From: Petrolisthes cinctipes
Lineage: Eukaryota; Arthropoda; Malacostraca; Decapoda; Porcellanidae
Assembly: GCA_033782935.1 (NCBI GenBank)
Contig: JAWQEG010000004.1
Location: forward strand, 310,001-374,000
Length of the DNA: 64,000 nucleotides
Reading direction: 5' to 3'
Positions within the stretch are counted from its first letter, which is position 1; each line of letters begins with the position of its first letter. This document shows positions 38,613 through 51,611 of this stretch, piece after piece. The translations under genes and the position numbers were made by a program. The notes below the pieces were generated by a model, which saw only the letters and a list, made by a program, of their open reading frames with translations, did not search any database and was not told the origin of the DNA.

Positions 38613-41414
38613 CCCAAAAGTCGATATGTGCATGCATCTTCAGTACCCGTTTATATCTCAAATTCAGGCTCAAAACACCCGAAAATTCAATATTTTGGGG
38701 TCCCAAAAGCAATCTGTACATGCCTACTCAGTGCGAGAATATTTTCAAAATATAGGCTAAAAACATGATAAAAATCGATATTTTAGGTGCCCAAAAGTCG
38801 ATATGTGCATGCATCTTCTGTACTCGTTTATATCTCAAATTCAGGCTCAAAACACCCGAAAATTCGATATTTTGGGGTCCCAGAAGCGATCTGTACATGC
38901 CTACTCAGTGCTAGAATATTTTCAAAATATAGGCTCAAAACATGCTAAAAATCGATATTTTAGGTGCGTAAGGGTGATATCTCAAATTCAGGCCCAAAAC
39001 ACCCGAAAATTCGATATTTTTGGGTCCCAGATGCGATGTGTACATGCCTACTCCGTGTTAGAGTATTTTCAAAATACAAGCCCAAAACATGATCAAATTC
39101 GATGTTTTAGGTGCCAAAAAGTCGATATGTGCATGCATCTTCAGTACCCGTTTATATCTCAAATTCAGGCTCAAAAACACCCGAAATTTCGATATTTTCG
39201 TTTCCCAGAAGCGATCTATACATGCCTACTCCGTGTTAGAGTATTTTTAAAATACAGGCCCAAAACATGCTGAAAATCGATATATTAGATGCCCAAAGTC
39301 AATATGTGCATGTATCTTCTGTACCCGTTTCTATCTCAAATTCAGGCTCAAAACACCCGAAAATTCAATATTTTGGGGTCCCAGAAGCAATCTGTACATG
39401 CCTACTCAGTGCTAGAATATTATCAAAATATAGGCTAAAAACATGCTAAAAATCGATATTTTAGGTGCCAAAATGTCGATATCTCAAATTCAGTCTCAAA
39501 ATACCCGAAAATTCGATATTTTGGGGTCCCAGAAGCGATCTGTACATGCCTACTCAGTGCTAGAATATTTTCAAAATATAGGCTCAAAACATGCTGAAAA
39601 TCGATATTTTAGGTGCCCAAAAGTCGATATGTGCATGCATCTTCTGTTCTTGTTCATATCTCAAATTCAGGCTCAAAACACCCGAAAATTCGATATTTTG
39701 GGGTCCCAGAAGCGATCTGTACATGCCTACTCAGTGCTAGAATATTTTCAAAATATAGGCTCAAAACATGCTAAAAATCGATATTTTAGGTGCGTAAAGG
39801 CGATATCTCAAATTCAGGCCCAAAACACCCGAAAATTCGATATTATGGGGTCCCAGAAGCGATCTGTACATGCCCACTCCGTGTTAGAGTATTTACAAAA
39901 TACAGGCCCAAAACATGCTCAAAATTGATGTTTTAGGTGCCCAGAAGTCGATATGCGCATGCATCTTCTGTACCCGTTTATATCTCAAATTCAGGCTCAA
40001 AACACCCGAAAATTCAATATTTTGGGGTTCCAGAAGCAATCTGTACATGCCTACTCAGTGCTAGAATGTTTTCAAAATATAGGCTCAAAACATGCTCAAA
40101 ATCGATATTTTAGGTGCCCAAAAGTCGATATGTGCATGCATCTTCTGTACTCGTTTATATCTCAAATTCAGGCTGAAAACAACCGAAAATTCGATATTTT
40201 GGTGTCCCAGGAGCTATATGTACATGCCTACTCAGTGCTAGAATATTTTCAAAATATAGGCTCAATACATGCTAAAAATCGATATTTTAGGTGCGTAAAA
40301 GCGATATCTCAAATTCAGGCCCAAAACACCCGAAAATTCGATATTATAGGGTCCCAGAAGCGATCTGTACATGCCTTCTCCATGTTAGAGTATTTTCAAA
40401 ATACAGGCCCAAAACATACTCAAAATCGATGTTTTAGGTGCCCAAAAGTCGATATGTACATGCATCTTCAGTACCCGTTTATATCTTAAATTCAGGCTCA
40501 AAACACCCGAAAATTCGACATTTTGGGGTCCCAGAAGCGATCTGTACATGCCTACTCCGTGTTAGAGTATTTTCAAAATACATGCCCAAAACATGCTGAA
40601 AATCGATATTTTAGATGCCCAAAAGTCGATATGTGCATGCATCTTCTGTACCCGTTTATATCTCAAATTCTGGCCTTAAACACCCGAAAATTCAATATTT
40701 TGGGGTCCCAGAAGTAATCTGTACATGCCTACTCAGTGCTAGAATATTTTCAAAATATAGGCTAAAAACATGCTAAAAATCGATATTTTAGGTGCCAAAA
40801 AGTCGATATCTCAAATTCAGTCCCAAAACATCCGAAAATTCGATATTTAGGAGTCCCAGAAGCGATCTGTACATGCCTACTCCGTGTTAGAGTATTTTCA
40901 AAATACAGGCATAAAACATGCTCAAAATCGATGTTTTAGGTGCCAAAAAGTCGATATGTGCATGCACCTTCAGTACCCGTTTATATCTCAAATTCAGGCT
41001 CAAAACACCCGAAAATTCGATATTTTGGGGTTTCAGAAGTAATCTGTACATGCCTACTCAGTGCTAGAATATTTTCAAAATATAGGCTCAAAACATGCTA
41101 AAAATCGATATTTTAGGTGCGTAAAGGCGATATCTCAAATTCAGGCCCAAAACACCCGAAAATTCGATATTTTGGGGTCCCAGAAGCGATCTGTACATGC
41201 CTACTCCGTGTTAGAGTATTTTCAAAATACAGGCCCAAAACATGCTCAAAATCGATGTTTTAGGTGCCCAAAAGTCGATATGTGAATGCATATCAGTACC
41301 CGTTTATATCTCAAATTCAGGCTGAAAACAACCGAAAATTCGATATTTTGGTGTCCCAGGAGCTATATGTACATGCCTACTCAGTGCTAGAATATTTTCA
41401 AAATATAGGCTCAA
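38613..41414 (+). repeat. Nested 2,976-bp HOR in D copy 1, unit b (truncated)
   Basis: Second copy of the nested unit. It is replaced from about 41,301 onward by the 1,149-bp repeat. Offset matching to unit a ends near 41,414, where CTCAATACATG replaces CTCAAAACATG. Its equivalent in D copy 2 is 47,836-50,637. Confidence 0.83.
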
Positions 41415-41898
41415 TACATGCTAAAAATCGATATTTTAGGTGCGTAAAAGCGATATCTCAAATTCAGGCCCAAAACACCCGAAAATTCGATATTATAGGG
41501 TCCCAGAAGCGATCTGTACATGCCTTCTCCATGTTAGAGTATTTTCAAAATACAGGCCCAAAACATACTCAAAATCGATGTTTTAGGTGCCCAAAAGTCG
41601 ATATGTACATGCATCTTCAGTACCCGTTTATATCTTAAATTCAGGCTCAAAACACCCGAAAATTCGACATTTTGGGGTCCCAGAAGCGATCTGTACATGC
41701 CTACTCCGTGTTAGAGTATTTTCAAAATACATGCCCAAAACATGCTGAAAATCGATATTTTAGATGCCCAAAAGTCGATATGTGCATGCATCTTCTGTAC
41801 CCGTTTATATCTCAAATTCTGGCCTTAAACACCCGAAAATTCAATATTTTGGGGTCCCAGAAGTAATCTGTACATGCCTACTCAGTGCTAGAATATTT
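40152..41898 (+). repeat. 1,149-bp repeat in D copy 1, one copy plus a truncated second
   Basis: The text from 40,152 recurs from 41,301, recognisable by GGCTGAAAACAACCG, CCCAGGAGCTATATG and CGATATTATAGGG. The length equals 4 x 177 + 3 x 147, that is 7 monomers. The second copy is cut short by the start of D copy 2. Confidence 0.85.
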
Positions 41899-44859
41899 TC
41901 AAAATATAGGCTAAAAACATGCTAAAAATCGATATTTTAGGTGCCAAAATGTCGATATCTCAAATTCAGTCTCAAAATACCCGAAAATTCGATATTTTGG
42001 GGTCCCAGAAGCGATCTGTACATGCCTACTCAGTGCTAGAATATTTTCAAAATATAGGCTCAAAACATGCTGAAAATCGATATTTTAGGTGCCCAAAAGT
42101 CGATATGTGCATGCATCTTCTGTTCTTGTTCATATCTCAAATTCAGGCTCAAAACACCCGAAAATTCGATATTTTGGGGTCCCAGAAGCGATCTGTACAT
42201 GCCTACTCAGTGCTAGAATATTTTCAAAATATAGGCTCAATACATGCTAAAAATCGATATTTTAGGTGCGTAAAAGCGATATCTCAAATTCAGGCCCAAA
42301 ACACCCGAAAATTCGATATTATAGGGTCCCAGAAGCGATCTGTACATGCCTTCTCCATGTTAGAGTATTTTCAAAATACAGGCCCAAAACATACTCAAAA
42401 TCGATGTTTTAGGTGCCCAAAAGTCGATATGTACATGCATCTTCAGTACCCGTTTATATCTTAAATTCAGGCTCAAAACACCCGAAAATTCGACATTTTG
42501 GGGTTCCAGAAGCGATCTGTACATGCCTACTCCGTGTTAGAGTAATTTCAAAATACATGCCCAAAACATGCTGAAAATCGATATTTTAGATGCCCAAAAG
42601 TCGATATGTGCATGCATCTTCTGTACCCGTTTATATCTCAAATTCTGGCCTTAAACACCCGAAAATTCAATATTTTGGGGTCCCAGAAGTAATCTGTACA
42701 TGCCTACTCAGTGCTAGAATATTTTCAAAATATAGGCTAAAAACATGCTAAAAATCGATATTTTAGGTGCCAAAAAGTCGATATCTCAAATTCAGTCCCA
42801 AAACATCCGAAAATTCGATATTTAGGAGTCCCAGAAGCGATCTGTACATGCCTACTCCGTGTTAGAGTATTTTCAAAATACAGGCCCAAAGCATGCTGAA
42901 AATCGATATTTTAGATGCCCAAAGTCAATATGTGCATGTATCTTCTGTACCCGTTTATATCTCAAATTCAGGCTCAAAACACCCGAAAATTCAATATTTT
43001 GGGGTCCCAGAAGCAATCTGTACATGCATACTCAGTGCTAGAATATTTTCAAAATATAGGCTCAAAACATGCTAAAAATCGATATTTTAGGTGCGTAAAG
43101 GCGATATCTCAAATTCAGTCCCAAAACACCCGAAAATTCGATATTTAGGGGTCCCAGAAGCGATCTGTACATACGTACTCCGTGTTAGAGTATTTTCAAA
43201 TTACAGGCCCAAAACATGCTCAAAATCGATGTTTTAGGTGCCCAAAAGTCAATATGTGCATGCATATCAGTACCCGTTTATATCTCAAATTCAGGCTCAA
43301 AACACCCGAAAATTCGATATTTTGGGGTCCCAGAAGCGATCTGTACATACCTACTCCGTGTTAGAGTATTTTCAAAATACAGGCCCAAAACATGCTGAAA
43401 ATCGATATTTTAGATGCCCAAAGTCAATATGTGCATGTATCTTCTGTACCCGTTTATATCTCAAATTCAGGCTCAAAACACCCGAAAATTCAATATTTTG
43501 GGGTCCCAGAAGCAATCTGTACATGCATACTCAGTGCTAGAATATTTTCAAAATATAGGCTCAAAACATGCTAAAAATCGATATTTTAGGTGCGTAAAGG
43601 CGATATCTCAAATTAAGGCCCAAAACACCCGAAAATTCGATATTTAGGGGTCCCAGAAGCAATCTGTACATGCCTACTCTGTGCTAGAATATTTTCAAAA
43701 TATAGGCTAAAAACATGCTAAAAATCGATATTTTAGGTGCCAAAAAGTCGATATCTCAAATTAAGGCCCAAAACACCCGAAAATTCGATATTTAGGGGTC
43801 CCAGAAGCGATCTCTACATGCCTACTCAGTGCTAGAATATTTTCAAAATATAGGCTCAAAACATGCTAAAAATCGATATTTTAGGTGCGTAAAGGCGATA
43901 TGTCAAATTCAGGCCCAAAACACCCGAAAATTCGATATTTTGGGGTCCCAGAAGCGATCTGTACATGCCTACTCCGTGTTAGAGTATTTTCAAAATACAG
44001 GCCCAAAACATGCTCAAAATCGATGTTTTAGGTGCCCAAAAGTCGATATGTGCATGCATCTTCAGTACCCGTTTATATCTCAAATTCAGGCTCAAAACAC
44101 CCGAAAATTCGATATTTTGGGGTCCCAGAAGCGATCTGTACATGCCTACTCCGTGTTAGAGTATTTTCAAAATACATGCCCAAAACATGCTGAAAATCGA
44201 TATTTTAGATGCCCAAAGTCAATATGTGCATGTATCTTCTGTACCCGTTTATATCTCAAATTCAGGCTCAAAACACCCGAAAATTTAATATTTTGGGGTC
44301 CCAGAAGCAATCTGTACATGCCTACTCAGTGCTAGAATATTTTCAAAATATAGGCTAAAAACATGCTAAAAATCGATCTTTTCGGTGCCAAAAAGTCGAT
44401 ATCTCAAATAAAGGCCCAAAACACCCGAAAATTCGATATTTAGGGGTCCCAGAAGCGATCTGTACATGCCTACTATGTGCTAGAATGTTTTCAAAATATA
44501 GGCTCAAAACATGCTCAAAATCGATATTTTAGGTGCCCAAAAGTCGATATGTGCATGCATCTTCTGTACCCGTTTATATCTCAAATTCAAGCTCAAAACA
44601 CCCGAAAATTCGATATTTTGGGGTCCCAGAAGCGATCTGTACATGCCTACTCAGTGCTAGAATATTTTCAAAATATAGGCTCAAAACATGCTAAAAATCG
44701 ATATTTTTGGTGCGTAAAGGCGTTATCTCAAATTCAGGCCCAAAACACCCGAAAATTCGATATTTTGGGGTCCCAGAAGCAATCTGTACATGCCTACTCA
44801 CTGTTAGAGTATTTTCAAAATACAGGCCCAAAACATGCTCAAAAACGATGTTTTAGGTT

Positions 44860-47835
44860 CCCAAAAGTCGATATGTGCATGCATCTTCAGTACCCGTTTA
44901 TATCTCAAATTCAGGCTCAAAACACCCGAAAATTCAATATTTTGGGGTCCCAAAAGCAATCTGTACATGCCTACTCAGTGCGAGAATATTTTCAAAATAT
45001 AGGCTAAAAACATGATAAAAATCGATATTTTAGGTGCCCAAAAGTCGATATGTGCATGCATCTTCTGTACTCGTTTATATCTCAAATTCAGGCTCAAAAC
45101 ACCCGAAAATTCGATATTTTGGGGTCCCAGAAGCGATCTGTACATGCCTACTCAGTGCTAGAATATTTTCAAAATATAGGCTCAAAACATGCTAAAAATC
45201 GATATTTTAGGTGCGTAAGGGTGATATCTCAAATTCAGGCCCAAAACACCCGAAAATTCGATATTTTTGGGTCCCAGATGCGATGTGTACATGCCTACTC
45301 CGTGTTAGAGTATTTTCAAAATACAAGCCCAAAACATGATCAAATTCGATGTTTTAGGTGCCAAAAAGTCGATATGTGCATGCATCTTCAGTACCCGTTT
45401 ATATCTCAAATTCAGGCTCAAAAACACCCGAAATTTCGATATTTTCGTTTCCCAGAAGCGATCTATACATGCCTACTCCGTGTTAGAGTATTTTTAAAAT
45501 ACAGGCCCAAAACATGCTGAAAATCGATATATTAGATGCCCAAAGTCAATATGTGCATGTATCTTCTGTACCCGTTTCTATCTCAAATTCAGGCTCAAAA
45601 CACCCGAAAATTCAATATTTTGGGGTCCCAGAAGCAATCTGTACATGCCTACTCAGTGCTAGAATATTATCAAAATATAGGCTAAAAACATGCTAAAAAT
45701 CGATATTTTAGGTGCCAAAATGTCGATATCTCAAATTCAGTCTCAAAATACCCGAAAATTCGATATTTTGGGGTCCCAGAAGCGATCTGTACATGCCTAC
45801 TCAGTGCTAGAATATTTTCAAAATATAGGCTCAAAACATGCTGAAAATCGATATTTTAGGTGCCCAAAAGTCGATATGTGCATGCATCTTCTGTTCTTGT
45901 TCATATCTCAAATTCAGGCTCAAAACACCCGAAAATTCGATATTTTGGGGTCCCAGAAGCGATCTGTACATGCCTACTCAGTGCTAGAATATTTTCAAAA
46001 TATAGGTTCAAAACATGCTAAAAATCGATATTTTAGGTGCGTAAAGGCGATATCTCAAATTCCGGCCCAAAACACCCGAAAATTCGATATTATGGGGTCC
46101 CAGAAGCGATCTGTACATGCCCACTCCGTGTTAGAGTATTTACAAAATACAGGCCCAAAACATGCTCAAAATTGATGTTTTAGGTGCCCAAAAGTCGATA
46201 TGCGCATGCATCTTCTGTACCCGTTTATATCTCAAATTCAGGCTCAAAACACCCGAAAATTCAATATTTTGGGGTTCCAGAAGCAATCTGTACATGCCTA
46301 CTCAGTGCTAGAATGTTTTCAAAATATAGGCTCAAAACATGCTCAAAATCGATATTTTAGGTGCCCAAAAGTCGATATGTGCATGCATCTTCTGTACTCG
46401 TTTATATCTCAAATTCAGGCTGAAAACAACCGAAAATTCGATATTTTGGTGTCCCAGGAGCTATATGTACATGCCTACTCAGTGCTAGAATATTTTCAAA
46501 ATATAGGCTCAATACATGCTAAAAATCGATATTTTAGGTGCGTAAAAGCGATATCTCAAATTCAGGCCCAAAACACCCGAAAATTCGATATTATAGGGTC
46601 CCAGAAGCGATCTGTACATGCCTTCTCCATGTTAGAGTATTTTCAAAATACAGGCCCAAAACATACTCAAAATCGATGTTTTAGGTGCCCAAAAGTCGAT
46701 ATGTACATGCATCTTCAGTACCCGTTTATATCTTAAATTCAGGCTCAAAACACCCGAAAATTCGACATTTTGGGGTCCCAGAAGCGATCTGTACATGCCT
46801 ACTCCGTGTTAGAGTATTTTCAAAATACATGCAAATACATGCTGAAAATCGATATTTTAGATGCCCAAAAGTCGATATGTGCATGCATCTTCTGTACCCG
46901 TTTATATCTCAAATTCTGGCCTTAAACACCCGAAAATTCAATATTTTGGGGTCCCAGAAGTAATCTGTACATGCCTACTCAGTGCTAGAATATTTTCAAA
47001 ATATAGGCTAAAAACATGCTAAAAATCGATATTTTAGGTGCCAAAAAGTCGATATCTCAAATTCAGTCCCAAAACATCCGAAAATTCGATATTTAGGAGT
47101 CCCAGAAGCGATCTGTACATGCCTACTCCGTGTTAGAGTATTTTCAAAATACAGGCATAAAACATGCTCAAAATCGATGTTTTAGGTGCCAAAAAGTCGA
47201 TATGTGCATGCACCTTCAGTACCCGTTTATATCTCAAATTCAGGCTCAAAACACCCGAAAATTCGATATTTTGGGGTTTCAGAAGTAATCTGTACATGCC
47301 TACTCAGTGCTAGAATATTTTCAAAATATAGGCTCAAAACATGCTAAAAATCGATATTTTAGGTGCGTAAAGGCGATATCTCAAATTCAGGCCCAAAACA
47401 CCCGAAAATTCGATATTTTGGGGTCCCAGAAGCGATCTGTACATGCCTACTCCGTGTTAGAGTATTTTCAAAATACAGGCCCAAAACATGCTCAAAATCG
47501 ATGTTTTAGGTGCCCAAAAGTCGATATGTGAATGCATATCAGTACCCGTTTATATCTCAAATTCAGGCTGAAAACAACCGAAAATTCGATATTTTGGTGT
47601 CCCAGGAGCTATATGTACATGCCTACTCAGTGCTAGAATATTTTCAAAATATAGGCTCAAAACATGCTAAAAATCGATATTTTAGGTGCGTAAAAGCGAT
47701 ATCTCAAATTCAGGCCCAAAACACCCGAAAATTCGATATTATAGGGTCCCAGAAGCGATCTGTACATGCCTTCTCCATGTTAGAGTATTTTCAAAATACA
47801 GGCCCAAAACATACTCAAAATCGATGTTTTAGGTG
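44860..47835 (+). repeat. Nested 2,976-bp HOR in D copy 2, unit a
   Basis: Exact counterpart of 35,637-38,612 shifted by 9,223, including the ACATGCAAATACATG variant near 46,829. The internal duplication therefore predates the 9.2-kb duplication. Confidence 0.87.
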
Positions 47836-50637
47836 CCCAAAAGTCGATATGTGCATGCATCTTCAGTACCCGTTTATATCTCAAATTCAGGCTCAAAACA
47901 CCCGAAAATTCAATATTTTGGGGTCCCAAAAGCAATCTGTACATGCCTACTCAGTGCGAGAATATTTTCAAAATATAGGCTAAAAACATGATAAAAATCG
48001 ATATTTTAGGTGCCCAAAAGTCGATATGTGCATGCATCTTCTGTACTCGTTTATATCTCAAATTCAGGCTCAAAACACCCGAAAATTCGATATTTTGGGG
48101 TCCCAGAAGCGATCTGTACATGCCTACTCAGTGCTAGAATATTTTCAAAATATAGGCTCAAAACATGCTAAAAATCGATATTTTAGGTGCGTAAGGGTGA
48201 TATCTCAAATTCAGGCCCAAAACACCCGAAAATTCGATATTTTTGGGTCCCAGATGCGATGTGTACATGCCTACTCCGTGTTAGAGTATTTTCAAAATAC
48301 AAGCCCAAAACATGATCAAATTCGATGTTTTAGGTGCCAAAAAGTCGATATGTGCATGCATCTTCAGTACCCGTTTATATCTCAAATTCAGGCTCAAAAA
48401 CACCCGAAATTTCGATATTTTCGTTTCCCAGAAGCGATCTATACATGCCTACTCCGTGTTAGAGTATTTTTAAAATACAGGCCCAAAACATGCTGAAAAT
48501 CGATATATTAGATGCCCAAAGTCAATATGTGCATGTATCTTCTGTACCCGTTTCTATCTCAAATTCAGGCTCAAAACACCCGAAAATTCAATATTTTGGG
48601 GTCCCAGAAGCAATCTGTACATGCCTACTCAGTGCTAGAATATTATCAAAATATAGGCTAAAAACATGCTAAAAATCGATATTTTAGGTGCCAAAATGTC
48701 GATATCTCAAATTCAGTCTCAAAATACCCGAAAATTCGATATTTTGGGGTCCCAGAAGCGATCTGTACATGCCTACTCAGTGCTAGAATATTTTCAAAAT
48801 ATAGGCTCAAAACATGCTGAAAATCGATATTTTAGGTGCCCAAAAGTCGATATGTGCATGCATCTTCTGTTCTTGTTCATATCTCAAATTCAGGCTCAAA
48901 ACACCCGAAAATTCGATATTTTGGGGTCCCAGAAGCGATCTGTACATGCCTACTCAGTGCTAGAATATTTTCAAAATATAGGCTCAAAACATGCTAAAAA
49001 TCGATATTTTAGGTGCGTAAAGGCGATATCTCAAATTCAGGCCCAAAACACCCGAAAATTCGATATTATGGGGTCCCAGAAGCGATCTGTACATGCCCAC
49101 TCCGTGTTAGAGTATTTACAAAATACAGGCCCAAAACATGCTCAAAATTGATGTTTTAGGTGCCCAGAAGTCGATATGCGCATGCATCTTCTGTACCCGT
49201 TTATATCTCAAATTCAGGCTCAAAACACCCGAAAATTCAATATTTTGGGGTTCCAGAAGCAATCTGTACATGCCTACTCAGTGCTAGAATGTTTTCAAAA
49301 TATAGGCTCAAAACATGCTCAAAATCGATATTTTAGGTGCCCAAAAGTCGATATGTGCATGCATCTTCTGTACTCGTTTATATCTCAAATTCAGGCTGAA
49401 AACAACCGAAAATTCGATATTTTGGTGTCCCAGGAGCTATATGTACATGCCTACTCAGTGCTAGAATATTTTCAAAATATAGGCTCAATACATGCTAAAA
49501 ATCGATATTTTAGGTGCGTAAAAGCGATATCTCAAATTCAGGCCCAAAACACCCGAAAATTCGATATTATAGGGTCCCAGAAGCGATCTGTACATGCCTT
49601 CTCCATGTTAGAGTATTTTCAAAATACAGGCCCAAAACATACTCAAAATCGATGTTTTAGGTGCCCAAAAGTCGATATGTACATGCATCTTCAGTACCCG
49701 TTTATATCTTAAATTCAGGCTCAAAACACCCGAAAATTCGACATTTTGGGGTCCCAGAAGCGATCTGTACATGCCTACTCCGTGTTAGAGTATTTTCAAA
49801 ATACATGCCCAAAACATGCTGAAAATCGATATTTTAGATGCCCAAAAGTCGATATGTGCATGCATCTTCTGTACCCGTTTATATCTCAAATTCTGGCCTT
49901 AAACACCCGAAAATTCAATATTTTGGGGTCCCAGAAGTAATCTGTACATGCCTACTCAGTGCTAGAATATTTTCAAAATATAGGCTAAAAACATGCTAAA
50001 AATCGATATTTTAGGTGCCAAAAAGTCGATATCTCAAATTCAGTCCCAAAACATCCGAAAATTCGATATTTAGGAGTCCCAGAAGCGATCTGTACATGCC
50101 TACTCCGTGTTAGAGTATTTTCAAAATACAGGCATAAAACATGCTCAAAATCGATGTTTTAGGTGCCAAAAAGTCGATATGTGCATGCACCTTCAGTACC
50201 CGTTTATATCTCAAATTCAGGCTCAAAACACCCGAAAATTCGATATTTTGGGGTTTCAGAAGTAATCTGTACATGCCTACTCAGTGCTAGAATATTTTCA
50301 AAATATAGGCTCAAAACATGCTAAAAATCGATATTTTAGGTGCGTAAAGGCGATATCTCAAATTCAGGCCCAAAACACCCGAAAATTCGATATTTTGGGG
50401 TCCCAGAAGCGATCTGTACATGCCTACTCCGTGTTAGAGTATTTTCAAAATACAGGCCCAAAACATGCTCAAAATCGATGTTTTAGGTGCCCAAAAGTCG
50501 ATATGTGAATGCATATCAGTACCCGTTTATATCTCAAATTCAGGCTGAAAACAACCGAAAATTCGATATTTTGGTGTCCCAGGAGCTATATGTACATGCC
50601 TACTCAGTGCTAGAATATTTTCAAAATATAGGCTCAA
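47836..50637 (+). repeat. Nested 2,976-bp HOR in D copy 2, unit b (truncated)
   Basis: Counterpart of 38,613-41,414 shifted by 9,223, with the same private variant CCAGAAGTCGATATGCGC (49,164). It grades into the 1,149-bp repeats. Confidence 0.83.
49375..50523 (+). repeat. 1,149-bp repeat in D copy 2, first copy
   Basis: Seven monomers, the counterpart of 40,152-41,300. The next copy follows directly at 50,524 with an offset of 1,149. Confidence 0.87.
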
Positions 50638-51611
50638 TACATGCTAAAAATCGATATTTTAGGTGCGTAAAAGCGATATCTCAAATTCAGGCCCAAAACA
50701 CCCGAAAATTCGATATTATAGGGTCCCAGAAGCGATCTGTACATGCCTTCTCCATGTTAGAGTATTTTCAAAATACAGGCCCAAAACATACTCAAAATCG
50801 ATGTTTTAGGTGCCCAAAAGTCGATATGTACATGCATCTTCAGTACCCGTTTATATCTTAAATTCAGGCTCAAAACACCCGAAAATTCGACATTTTGGGG
50901 TCCCAGAAGCGATCTGTACATGCCTACTCCGTGTTAGAGTATTTTCAAAATACATGCCCAAAACATGCTGAAAATCGATATTTTAGATGCCCAAAAGTCG
51001 ATATGTGCATGCATCTTCTGTACCCGTTTATATCTCAAATTCTGGCCTTAAACACCCGAAAATTCAATATTTTGGGGTCCCAGAAGTAATCTGTACATGC
51101 CTACTCAGTGCTAGAATATTTTCAAAATATAGGCTAAAAACATGCTAAAAATCGATATTTTAGGTGCCAAAAAGTCGATATCTCAAATTCAGTCCCAAAA
51201 CATCCGAAAATTCGATATTTAGGAGTCCCAGAAGCGATCTGTACATGCCTACTCCGTGTTAGAGTATTTTCAAAATACAGGCATAAAACATGCTCAAAAT
51301 CGATGTTTTAGGTGCCAAAAAGTCGATATGTGCATGCACCTTCAGTACCCGTTTATATCTCAAATTCAGGCTCAAAACACCCGAAAATTCGATATTTTGG
51401 GGTTTCAGAAGTAATCTGTACATGCCTACTCAGTGCTAGAATATTTTCAAAATATAGGCTCAAAACATGCTAAAAATCGATATTTTAGGTGCGTAAAGGC
51501 GATATCTCAAATTCAGGCCCAAAACACCCGAAAATTCGATATTTTGGGGTCCCAGAAGCGATCTGTACATGCCTACTCCGTGTTAGAGTATTTTCAAAAT
51601 ACAGGCCCAAA
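50524..51611 (+). repeat. 1,149-bp repeat in D copy 2, second copy
   Basis: This copy matches the previous one until 51,612, where CCCAAAGCATG replaces CCCAAAACATG and the sequence passes into the partial third D copy. Its last few hundred bases bridge D copies 2 and 3. Confidence 0.85.

Larger units (their letters stand above)
32676..41898 (+). repeat. Super-unit D, copy 1 (9,223 bp)
   Basis: Everything from 32,676 recurs from 41,899 at a constant offset of 9,223 with no net indel. The left junction lies after the mismatch at 32,675 (A, in TATTATC) against 41,898 (T, in TATTTTC). Private variants shared with copy 2 include CCCAAAGCATGCTG (33,661/42,884), TTTTCGGTGCC, ATTCCGGCCC (36,836/46,059) and CCAGAAGTCGATATGCGC (39,941/49,164). 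The length suggests about 55 monomers. It contains nested 2,976-bp and 1,149-bp repeats. Confidence 0.92.
41899..51121 (+). repeat. Super-unit D, copy 2 (9,223 bp)
   Basis: Second copy of the 9.2-kb unit. Homology to copy 1 ends at or before 51,172, where AAAAAGTCG replaces AAAATGTCG, so the exact boundary is uncertain by about 50 bp. I found no difference from copy 1 in the places compared. This means either a very recent duplication or an assembly duplication. Confidence 0.9.
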
